Source of the DNA: Gammaproteobacteria bacterium
GTDB lineage: Bacteria > Pseudomonadota > Gammaproteobacteria > Chromatiales > Chromatiaceae
Length of the DNA stretch: 32,716 bases
Direction of reading: 5' to 3'
Assembly (NCBI GenBank): GCA_024275295.1
Contig: JAJRZI010000058.1
Location: forward strand, 1 to 32,716
Shown: positions 1 through 7,127 of the stretch, in pieces
Numbering within the stretch: the first letter of the stretch is position 1
Layout: every line of letters begins with the position of its first letter
Notes under the pieces: model-generated
What the model was told of the DNA's origin: nothing
Databases searched by the model: none
What the model saw: only the letters and a program-made list of their open reading frames with translations
Program-made: the position numbers and the translations under genes

Positions 1-65
1 ATATTATGCGGCGGCATCATCTTCTGGATAACCGACTCTTTTCGTTCTGCTGAATAACGGTTCAT
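1..65 (-). CDS. Transposase N-terminus (helix-turn-helix, IS3/OrfA-like), partial
   Basis: Reading leftward from an ATG at 65-63, 21 codons are visible before the window ends: MNRYSAERKESVIQKMMPP followed by HN. This matches, from memory, the start of a widespread class of transposase DNA-binding proteins that begin with a YSAERK-type helix and a PPHN turn before the helix-turn-helix. The start lies just inside the IS end, as expected for a first transposase ORF. The catalytic part is outside the window, so activity cannot be judged. Confidence 0.65.
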   Translation of the reverse strand, partial: MNRYSAERKESVIQKMMPPHN

Positions 66-76
66 TTCTCACTCTC

Positions 77-121
77 TGTCGCCCACCTCAACTTCGATTA
101 CAATGGTCAAGTGGGGCGACA
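77..121. repeat. Imperfect inverted repeat at the IS end
   Basis: TGTCGCCC at 77-84 is exactly inverted as GGGCGACA at 114-121, and the similarity continues more weakly inward. The right arm would be the terminal repeat of the IS and the left arm a subterminal copy, perhaps for transposase binding. The stop codon of the truncated cas3 (88-90, minus strand) lies inside this repeat. Confidence 0.55.
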
Positions 122-2235
122 TCTATCCTGACAGAGGGGGCTTGCTCCGGCACCTGCACAAGGTATTGCTGCAATTTAGCTGCAATGCAACCCACAAACT
201 CAGCATGGTGCAGCCTCTCTATCCACTTCTCAGCCTCAGCATCATAGGGAATAATGATTGGGTGCAGGTGACTCTCAATGATACGGTAATCATGGGCAAT
301 ATTCTGAAATGGAAAGCTGAGATTTTGGCAATGATCCCTGTGTGCCTTTAATATTTTTTTACTATCAAGTTGCTCTTCATTGTGCCAAAAAAGATCACGA
401 AAATAGGCTTTTATAGCTTCAGGTGCCAGTAGGCCATCACTATGCTTGCGCACCACTTGGCGCATAGAGGCAGCGGCCTGTTCCAGCTCTGGTGGTACTT
501 TCCAATCAGGTGAGGTAAAGATCAGCAGTTCACTCTCTGCTTTGGTTCTTGCTCCCTCTCGATTGCAACGCCCTGCCGCTTGGGCTACAGAATCCAGGCC
601 ACTCTCTGCTCGCATCACTATCGGAAAATCAACATCGACCCCCGCTTCGATCAATGAGGTGGAGATCACTTTGCAGGCTTCACCGCTCTTTAATTTGATG
701 CGAATCTCTTCCAGTATCTTTTTTCTGTGTTTTGCACACATCAAAGTAGTCAAGTGATAGTAGCCTTCTCCACCATCAGTTAGCTCAAACAGCGCTCTGG
801 CATGCCTGCGGTTGTTAACAATAATGAGTATCTGAGCATTGCTGGCAATTCGCTCTGCAAGCGCTTCATCGGTTTGGATGCCGATATGCCGAACGGTTAC
901 ACGGTCAAGCTCTTTGTAGAGTTGCTCTGGATCGGGTGCAATTTCACGCACATTTTCAAAACCATTGTGAAACTCATCAGAACTCAAGAGTGCGGGTTGC
1001 GTTGCAGTGCATAACACAACCGAACAGTTGTAGTTTCTGGCCAGCTCATCAATCGCGGCCATTGTCGGGCGCAACAGTTTCTGAGGCATCATCTGTGCTT
1101 CATCCAGAATGATGACACTGCCGCTGATGTTGTGCAGTTTGCGGCATTTGGATGACCTGTCTGCAAACAGTGATTCGAAGAACTGCACAGCGGTAGTGAC
1201 GACAACTGGCGCATCCCAGTTCTCCATTGCCAGCCGTAGCTTATCCTTGGTCTCTTCACGCCAATCAAAACCGGCATCATCAAACGCACTGTGATGCTCA
1301 AGCACCACATCTTCACCAAGCTCACTAAACAGATCACGAAAGACTTTTGCATTTTGCTCAATGATGCTGGTGAAGGGGATGACATAGATCACACGGCGCA
1401 GTTTTTTAGCTGCTCTGCCTGGATGATCAACAAGGGCATGATCCAGTGGAAAGGCCATTGAGGTTAATGTCTTGCCACCGCCTGTTGGGACGGTTAGTGA
1501 AAAAAGCCCTGGTTTTAATTGAGCCTGTTTTTTAGCGTACTCCAGTACCTTTTTCCTGAGATCATTGACCTCACTGGGTGAGTGGGCAGCGGCTCTCTCC
1601 TGTAGTGCTGTTAGATGCTTACCTAAAACAGTCTGCAACTTTTGAAGCGATGGATAGTTACCACGATTTTGAGTTTTCCCTTCGAGTTCTCGATAGAAAC
1701 ATTCTGTATCAATAAAGTCTGCATCAACCAGACAGGAGTAGAGCATTCTTATCAGGAAAGCGAGTTGGAAACCGTGAAAAGGCGGTTCTGCCGGTACGTG
1801 AGATGGGAATGGAATTTGCTCAGGAAGCATCAGTGCCTGCTTCCATACCTTATCCAACAGTGGGATATCTTTGTTTAGGCGCTCTTCTAATGTTGCACGA
1901 TTACTACCGGGATCAACCCCATTGGCTAAACCAGCATGATGGCCTGCAACGACGTAAGCAATAATTTTGCCTAAATGCTCCCATTGTTGAATCGCTATTT
2001 GTGCGCCTGCTGTCGCATGGTCTACCCGCTTCCTACCTTCAAGACGCTGTGCAAAAGCTGCCGAGTATTTACCTGCATCATGTAGCAAGCCAGCTGTTTT
2101 TGCTAACTGGGAAGCCTTGAAGTGCTCGGCATTACTGGCTGCTAAATCAGCAACACGGTGCAGATGATCTGATAGTAATTGCCAATCAGATTTATCCAGC
2201 TTATTTCCTGAATGAGCATAATAAGTTTTGCTCAT
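88..2235 (-). CDS. cas3: CRISPR-associated helicase/nuclease Cas3 (type I-C-like), 3' end replaced by IS sequence
   Basis: Cas3 is the effector that Cascade recruits to unwind and degrade target DNA. The 715-residue product has an N-terminal HD nuclease domain (His52-Asp53 in LLHDAGK, DH at 72-73, HH at 99-100) fused to a superfamily 2 helicase: Walker A GGGKT at 252-256, DEAQ at 378-381 in place of DEAH, the TATQPA motif near 410, and QAAGRCNR at 552-559. The short start (TYYAHS) and HD-helicase order resemble subtype I-C. A GGAAGGAGC ribosome-binding site precedes ATG 2235. The last ~13 residues (from about IDVAPLDHCNRS) are encoded by the adjoining IS, so the native C-terminus, probably a few dozen residues, is lost. 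Both catalytic domains are intact, so activity is uncertain. In I-C loci the cas5-cas8c-cas7 genes follow cas3; here they would be cut off by the IS or absent. Confidence 0.88.
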   Translation of the reverse strand: MSKTYYAHSGNKLDKSDWQLLSDHLHRVADLAASNAEHFKASQLAKTAGLLHDAGKYSAAFAQRLEGRKRVDHATAGAQIAIQQWEHLGKIIAYVVAGHHAGLANGVDPGSNRATLEERLNKDIPLLDKVWKQALMLPEQIPFPSHVPAEPPFHGFQLAFLIRMLYSCLVDADFIDTECFYRELEGKTQNRGNYPSLQKLQTVLGKHLTALQERAAAHSPSEVNDLRKKVLEYAKKQAQLKPGLFSLTVPTGGGKTLTSMAFPLDHALVDHPGRAAKKLRRVIYVIPFTSIIEQNAKVFRDLFSELGEDVVLEHHSAFDDAGFDWREETKDKLRLAMENWDAPVVVTTAVQFFESLFADRSSKCRKLHNISGSVIILDEAQMMPQKLLRPTMAAIDELARNYNCSVVLCTATQPALLSSDEFHNGFENVREIAPDPEQLYKELDRVTVRHIGIQTDEALAERIASNAQILIIVNNRRHARALFELTDGGEGYYHLTTLMCAKHRKKILEEIRIKLKSGEACKVISTSLIEAGVDVDFPIVMRAESGLDSVAQAAGRCNREGARTKAESELLIFTSPDWKVPPELEQAAASMRQVVRKHSDGLLAPEAIKAYFRDLFWHNEEQLDSKKILKAHRDHCQNLSFPFQNIAHDYRIIESHLHPIIIPYDAEAEKWIERLHHAEFVGCIAAKLQQYLVQVPEQAPSVRIDVAPLDHCNRS

Positions 2236-2296
2236 ATACTTGCTCCTTCCTGAATGCTTTTATTTCATTTGCCAAAGTTTTATCTGTGTGTTTTTT

Positions 2297-2322
2297 ATGC
2301 CAGCAAGTAATTCTGCTGGCAT
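2297..2322. repeat. Perfect 9-bp inverted repeat between the WYL gene and cas3
   Basis: ATGCCAGCA at 2297-2305 and TGCTGGCAT at 2314-2322 are perfect complements around an 8-nt spacer. Both neighbouring genes are on the minus strand, and on that strand no T-run follows the stem, so it is a poor terminator for the WYL gene. It lies about 60 bp upstream of the cas3 start, where an operator could sit. That the WYL protein binds it is only a guess. Confidence 0.4.
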
Positions 2323-2382
2323 TTGCTTATTTTTAAACTGCTTTATACCACCCTCCTCTCTCAAAACATGAGAATCACTTTT

Positions 2383-3348
2383 TTATTTTTCATATTTTTC
2401 AGCCATTCTGGCTATTTCCTCTTTTATGGTTTGTTTCAGGCTGGGCGGGGCTATCACTTCTACATCTGCGCCATATTTCAGGATGTCCATTATCAGTTCT
2501 GTGGGGTTGTGGTAGGGGATGGTTAGCAGGTATTTATCACCCTGCCATTCACCCTGTTGTTTGGGGTGCCATTGCTCTTTTTCTATGTAACGGGCGCGGT
2601 GTTGGTTGAATTTCAGTTGGGCTGTTTTGTCTGCTTTGCCGGAGAAGATGCCAAAGGCGCTTTCAAGATGCTCTTCCAGTAGTTGTGGGTCTGCCTTTTC
2701 TGCCTCTTTGGGCAGTACAGTTGTTTTATGTATGTTGTCGAGTGAGAAGGTGCGTAGTGCATTTCTATTATGACACCAGGCATCGAGATACCAGTTGTCC
2801 CGGTAGTGGGTGAGGCGTTGTGGTGAGAGGGTGCGCTGGCTGGTTTTTTGGTTGCTGCGGCTTGTGTATTCAATTTTGAGCTGTTTTTGATCCAGCACTG
2901 CTCCGGCAATTTTGATGAAGTTCTGCGGGTTGCTGACGCGCTGGCCGATACCCAGTATGCGGATGCGTTGCAGGGCATCATCGGGGGGGTGTCCGTGCTG
3001 GCTTAGCATGTTGATGATGAACTGTTTTAGTGGGGTGATCTGTTCATCCAGCAGCCCTGGCTGGATTTGGCTGAGCAGTTGCTGTGCTGCCAGCAGTGCC
3101 TGTAGTTCGGCATCGGAGAACCAGGTGCCGGGGAGTTCGAAGCTGCCTGCACTGGCCGGGTCGTAGTAGTAGCCCTGTTCATTAGAACAGATGGGGGCGC
3201 GGTAGAGATCCCGAAACTCTTGAATATCCCGGTAGATGGTTTTGTCGGAAGCCTCTAGTATTTTGCAGAGTTCTGCAATGGTTACGGGGTAGCGACGAGA
3301 TTTCAGCAAGCAGTGCAGGCGGTATTGTCGGTGCTTTTTGTTGTCCAT
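2383..3348 (-). CDS. HTH/WYL-domain transcriptional regulator
   Basis: A 321-residue protein with an N-terminal winged helix-turn-helix (residues 5-45; the recognition helix contains SDKTIYRDI) and a central WYL domain with the name-giving Trp-Tyr-Leu at 186-188 in NWYLDAWC. A C-terminal WCX-type region runs to the end. WYL domains sense ligands, probably nucleotides or other negatively charged molecules, and these regulators often sit beside CRISPR and other defence loci. The frame is open back to 3399, but ATG 3348 is preferred: it has an AGGGAA ribosome-binding site and avoids overlapping the next gene. It lies just upstream of cas3 on the same strand, so control of cas3 is a reasonable inference. 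Confidence 0.85.
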   Translation of the reverse strand: MDNKKHRQYRLHCLLKSRRYPVTIAELCKILEASDKTIYRDIQEFRDLYRAPICSNEQGYYYDPASAGSFELPGTWFSDAELQALLAAQQLLSQIQPGLLDEQITPLKQFIINMLSQHGHPPDDALQRIRILGIGQRVSNPQNFIKIAGAVLDQKQLKIEYTSRSNQKTSQRTLSPQRLTHYRDNWYLDAWCHNRNALRTFSLDNIHKTTVLPKEAEKADPQLLEEHLESAFGIFSGKADKTAQLKFNQHRARYIEKEQWHPKQQGEWQGDKYLLTIPYHNPTELIMDILKYGADVEVIAPPSLKQTIKEEIARMAEKYEK

Positions 3349-3371
3349 ATATTCCCTGTAATCACAATATA

Positions 3372-4211
3372 CTATTGCTCCAGAAAAAGCTTTACCCACT
3401 GTTTTCCTGTTTCATTGTCAGGCATTGCTATTTCGCTCTCTATCTTCCAGTTTCCAGCTTCCTTTACAAACATGACACCTATAATCTGAGTGCCTTCCGT
3501 TGACTGAGCTATAAAGTGCAATCTTGCTTCCATGGGTGAAAGGGTCGCCCTTTGCATATTGAGCGCTTTGGCCCTCTGCGCTGATGGGGCAAGGTGGCTA
3601 ATAATTTCCCGTCCACTTATACGCGCATGAGTTTTAGAACGCTCTAGAATTGCCTTTCGGTTTGAGGATAAGAATGTTTGGATCAGGTTCCATTTACCAC
3701 CCTGTAGCGCCTTTAGATAAGTTTGGTATTGGCGCATCAGTTTGGATGCTTCTTGTGGTGTTCCAGCCCTGAGTGTGGGGGGAGTATTTTTCTGAAATTG
3801 CACAAAATCCCAAATCACCAGCTCCCCAGGATTCAGCCCTCTATTCTGGAAGTATGATGATTTAATCTGTAGAAAATAAAAATCATTCCCTATATCGAAA
3901 CGTTCATAGCGCTTGGAATTATTAACATCATTCCATATAACTCTTATTTTTTCTGCCCCATGGGTTATTTTAAATTGATAGCTGCGGTCAGCATCATAGG
4001 CAATCTGGCTGGCATTATCTGCTTTTTCATCCCCAAGATAATGCAGGCTAAAATCAGGAAATGTGATCTCCTTCTGTTGCAGATAATTAACAGGTTTTCC
4101 ATAAGCTGTAACACCGGGTTTATCGGGAGGCGCTTCTGTACATGCAAGGAGGCTGAAAAAAGCAATATATATAGGTAAACAGCTGATTCGTGTTGTTCTT
4201 CTATTTCTCAT
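3372..4211 (-). CDS. Secreted lipoprotein, paralogue of the 19990-20874 product
   Basis: A 279-residue protein with a basic N-terminus, a hydrophobic stretch and a lipobox LLAC (Cys24), so it is probably a lipoprotein of the cell envelope. I do not recognise a named domain. It clearly resembles the protein at 19990-20874: both have a YGK-x2-NY motif followed by PDFSL near the start, a GEL-[VI]-IW motif in the middle, and a C-terminal stretch of GNWKIE/GKWKIT followed by MPDN-x2-GK-x-W. AGAGG lies 5-8 bases before ATG 4211. It is transcribed away from the cytochrome cluster, while the paralogue closes that cluster. Function unknown; a role in assembling or anchoring the secreted cytochromes is inferred from position only. 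Confidence 0.78.
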   Translation of the reverse strand: MRNRRTTRISCLPIYIAFFSLLACTEAPPDKPGVTAYGKPVNYLQQKEITFPDFSLHYLGDEKADNASQIAYDADRSYQFKITHGAEKIRVIWNDVNNSKRYERFDIGNDFYFLQIKSSYFQNRGLNPGELVIWDFVQFQKNTPPTLRAGTPQEASKLMRQYQTYLKALQGGKWNLIQTFLSSNRKAILERSKTHARISGREIISHLAPSAQRAKALNMQRATLSPMEARLHFIAQSTEGTQIIGVMFVKEAGNWKIESEIAMPDNETGKQWVKLFLEQ

Positions 4212-4697
4212 ATTGCCTCTAGGTTATAGCTACAAGTAATCCGTTGCAATCCTGCAATGATGGCTTAGCAGGGTTTTATCTCAATATAGTGAACTGGACT
4301 TCAGAGAGGGCATCGGGTCTAATTGAGTATACGATTCTAATAGCTTAACGGCGCATGAAAAACCCATGAGGCAACCTCTGGCAGCATAAAAAGCAGCTTA
4401 AATGCTTATTTTTTCTTGGTTTATTGCCTGTTGCCATACGGTCTTGTGAAACTATTTCAGTTTACTTTTGGTAAGACAATTATCGATTGTTAACCTTGCC
4501 AGAACTCTCTTGGGGATTTTTCAAGCACTTAATCAAGCAATAAATTTCAATGCAGCTATAAGTGCGCTTTCAATTATAAGAATAAGAATCGTGAAATAAC
4601 CAAGGTTTATGGCTTTAGAATAGCTGCTGCTCTAGGATGGCTTTTCTGAGCTTTAGTGAGCATCTCCACATTAAAAATCAAGTCACAAAGGAGCTAA
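4212..4697. other. Divergent intergenic region ahead of the cytochrome locus
   Basis: About 490 bp, AT-rich, between the lipoprotein gene (minus) and the leader ORF/NHL gene (plus); it must hold promoters for both. Visible details are a small hairpin near 4363-4380 (CCA-T-GAGG-CAA-CCTC-TGG), a weak AAGCA/TGCTT stem near 4392-4410 followed by a T-rich run, and a short dyad ACAAT-TATCG-ATTGT near 4475-4490. I see no convincing -35/-10 pair, sigma-54 box or known riboswitch. Confidence 0.4.
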
Positions 4698-4748
4698 ATG
4701 CGCATCAGTCTGTTATCAAGTAGGAACGGTTTGTTAAAGGTGATTTAG
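4698..4748 (+). CDS. Possible 16-residue leader peptide
   Basis: ATG 4698 has a near-ideal ribosome-binding site (AAAGGAGCTAA). The ORF encodes MRISLLSSRNGLLKVI and ends at TAG 4746-4748, directly touching the ATG of the NHL protein gene in the same frame. It could be a translated leader coupling ribosomes into the next gene, or the former N-terminus of that gene separated by an amber codon. The downstream ATG has its own weaker AAAGGTG site. Confidence 0.45.
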   Translation: MRISLLSSRNGLLKVI

Positions 4749-7115
4749 ATGTTAGGCCGCAATAACGCACAATACCTCAGGCTGTTCATTCTTTCTGCCA
4801 TTGCCATCTGTGGCGGCATCTTCAGTATGCCCTCCCTTGCGCTTGCCGCTGTCATGCCTACCTACGAAGCCGCTGCTGGAGTGAGTGTCGGCCCCAAAGC
4901 CCCTACCACTATTGCCCATGATCGTTGGGGACGCTTCTATGTTGTGGAGACAGGTGCTAACCGGCTGGATATCTATGATGCGAATGGCGTACAGGCAGGC
5001 CGCATTGAAGGGCTGAACAACCCACTCGCTGTTGCCATTAGCAGACGCGGACTCATTTATGTGGGAAGCAAGGGTGATGGCAGTGTAACAATCTACGATA
5101 AACGTACATTGAATCCACTGGGTAAGCTGGGAATAGGTGATGGGGAGTTTGAAAAACCGACCGCAATTGCCATTGATAAAAGAGGCCGCATTTATGTGGC
5201 TGATGCCAAGAGAGGCGAGATAAAGGTCTTTTCCCCAAAAGGCACCCTGAATTTTGCCTTTGGCAGTGATGGCACAGGTTCGGGGCAATTTCGGCACCCC
5301 GTGTCCATTTTGATCAAAGAGTATACGGAAGAGATTCTGGTTCTGGATTTTGGTAATGGATTAGCAGGCCGCGTGCAGATATTCGATTTAAAAGGGAACT
5401 TCAAGCGCAGTTTCAACACCATCGGAGCACAGAAACTTCCCCTGGTCAAACCCATAGGGATGGTAGCAGACAGCCGCCAGCGCCTCTATATATCGGATGT
5501 TTTCAGCAGCCAAATCGCTGTCTACGATAACGAGGGCACCTATCTTGGCGGACTCGCCGCAGCAGGGGCAGCCGTACACAACCCTTTGGGCATGGCTTAT
5601 GACAGCAATCTCGGCCGGCTGTATATCGCCTCGCTCAACAATTCACGCATCGTAGCCTTTGATCTGTTTGATCAGCAGCGCAGAAGAAGGGGCTTGGGCA
5701 ACCCCCCCAGAGGCAAACGACAACCCTCTGCGGATACCAGCGCATCATCCCAATCGGACTCCACCTCCACAGGGAATAGCCCAGCCTGCCCGAACAGCAG
5801 CAACTGCAATCCAACCGACAAGAGTATCGATCCAGCATCGAAACATACCCTGCGAGCAACTGCCGGGGCACACGGCAGAATCGAACCCGCAGGTAGTCAA
5901 CAGGTTGCCGCAGGCAGCGATCTGCGCTTCCTGATCACCCCAAACCCCGGCTACCGCATTGTCAATATGAAGTTAGACGGCAAGCCGATAAATATATCGC
6001 CAGAACAGATCTTTACCGATATTCATGCTGACCACTCTTTGGAGGTGGATTTTGCTGCTATTCTGGAGGTTGGTGAGCTACAACTCGACCACAACTGGAA
6101 GCGAGTAACATTCAGAACCCCCTTCCTTGACCCTGTGGTGATCGCCAAACCGGCAACCCATAACGACCCCAACCCCGCTGTTGTACGCATGCGCAATCTG
6201 GATCAGAGCGGCTTTGAGATTCGTCTCCAGGAGTGGGACTACCTCGATGGAACCCATGGCAGGGAAAAGCTGAGTTACCTCGTGGTGGAACAGGGCGCAC
6301 ATAAATTATCAGATGATGTGCAGATTGAGGCAGGATACTTCAACCATGCAACTGTACAGACCCACAGGCGTATAGCATTCAAGCAGGCATTCAACACGAA
6401 GCCGGTGATTGTTACGTCCATCACAAGCACCAACGAGGCAGATGCCGTGACTGGCCGAGTACAAAAGGTGGGACTAGCAGGTTTTGATTACCGCCTGCAA
6501 GAGCAGGAAAGCAATCGCCAACGCCACGCCTCCGAGCAGATCGCCTACATTGCCTGGCCCCCTTCAGCGGGCATCGTGGGTAACCTATCCTTTGAAGTAG
6601 CCAGGGCCAGCACATTAGTCGACCACCGTTTTCAGCAGTTGGCCTTCAGCAGCAGTTTTGCACATACCCCCGCATTCATTGCAGATATGCAAACAACCCG
6701 AGGCGACGACATAGCCAATCTACGCACACGCCATGCCGAGCCACTAAGCATAGAGTTACAGGTAGATGAAGAGCAGTCCAGGGATACGGAAACCAATCAC
6801 GTCGTGGAGGAGATCGGATACCTGGCCTTTGCCGCATCTCTCGTGGAGAGCGGTTCCGATTATGATGGCGATGGCCTGACGGATGCAGAGGAGGTCAACA
6901 CCTATGGCTCCTCTGCGCTAGCCCCCGACAGCGATGATGATGGACTGACTGATGGTAAAGAGCAACGCCTCTGGGGCGCAGCATGGAGCCTTGACAACGA
7001 TGGAGATGGGTTCATCAATCTCCTGGATAGGGATGCAGACAATGACAGCTATCCGGATGGCGCAGAGCATAACGCAGGTAGTGACCCGGCTGACCCCTTC
7101 TCTATACCCCGATAG
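4749..7115 (+). CDS. Secreted NHL beta-propeller protein with C-terminal TSP3-type calcium repeats
   Basis: The 788-residue product has a signal peptide (cleavage after about residue 33, LALA). Residues ~50-305 form NHL/six-bladed propeller repeats with recurring RIYVAD, RLYISD and RFYVVE strands. A Ser/Thr/Asn-rich linker covers ~320-366 and a small beta domain with ITPNPGYRI ~367-435. Three tandem units of ~85 residues start near 440, 532 and 621 (RNLDQSGFEIRLQEW-like core). The protein ends in acidic DxDxDGLTD calcium-binding repeats like thrombospondin type 3 (704-788). This is the build of an exported scaffold or adhesion protein. It ends 12 bp before the first giant cytochrome, so the two are probably co-transcribed and work together outside the cell. 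No catalytic motif is seen. Confidence 0.8.
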   Translation: MLGRNNAQYLRLFILSAIAICGGIFSMPSLALAAVMPTYEAAAGVSVGPKAPTTIAHDRWGRFYVVETGANRLDIYDANGVQAGRIEGLNNPLAVAISRRGLIYVGSKGDGSVTIYDKRTLNPLGKLGIGDGEFEKPTAIAIDKRGRIYVADAKRGEIKVFSPKGTLNFAFGSDGTGSGQFRHPVSILIKEYTEEILVLDFGNGLAGRVQIFDLKGNFKRSFNTIGAQKLPLVKPIGMVADSRQRLYISDVFSSQIAVYDNEGTYLGGLAAAGAAVHNPLGMAYDSNLGRLYIASLNNSRIVAFDLFDQQRRRRGLGNPPRGKRQPSADTSASSQSDSTSTGNSPACPNSSNCNPTDKSIDPASKHTLRATAGAHGRIEPAGSQQVAAGSDLRFLITPNPGYRIVNMKLDGKPINISPEQIFTDIHADHSLEVDFAAILEVGELQLDHNWKRVTFRTPFLDPVVIAKPATHNDPNPAVVRMRNLDQSGFEIRLQEWDYLDGTHGREKLSYLVVEQGAHKLSDDVQIEAGYFNHATVQTHRRIAFKQAFNTKPVIVTSITSTNEADAVTGRVQKVGLAGFDYRLQEQESNRQRHASEQIAYIAWPPSAGIVGNLSFEVARASTLVDHRFQQLAFSSSFAHTPAFIADMQTTRGDDIANLRTRHAEPLSIELQVDEEQSRDTETNHVVEEIGYLAFAASLVESGSDYDGDGLTDAEEVNTYGSSALAPDSDDDGLTDGKEQRLWGAAWSLDNDGDGFINLLDRDADNDSYPDGAEHNAGSDPADPFSIPR

Positions 7116-7127
7116 GTAACTACCCAG

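Larger units (their letters stand above)
1..121 (-). mobile_element. End of an insertion sequence, cut by the window edge
   Basis: The element appears to run from about position 121 leftward out of the window. Read on the minus strand, its outer end starts TGTCGCCCCACTTGACC, followed by a subterminal inverted copy of TGTCGCCC and then the start of a transposase gene. The boundary is inferred because the Cas3 protein loses similarity to its family here. The opposite end and the target duplication are outside the window, so the family (probably IS3-like, from the transposase start) is not proven. Confidence 0.6.

Noticed and set aside
3349-3399. Upstream start for the WYL regulator at 3399
   Set aside because: It would overlap the lipoprotein gene and lacks a ribosome-binding site; ATG 3348 has a good one.
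1-3400. A CRISPR repeat-spacer array near cas3
   Set aside because: No regularly spaced direct repeats are visible anywhere in the window.
4330-4420. Riboswitch (c-di-GMP type) upstream of the NHL gene
   Set aside because: Small hairpins are present, but the conserved core and tetraloop-receptor of the class are missing.
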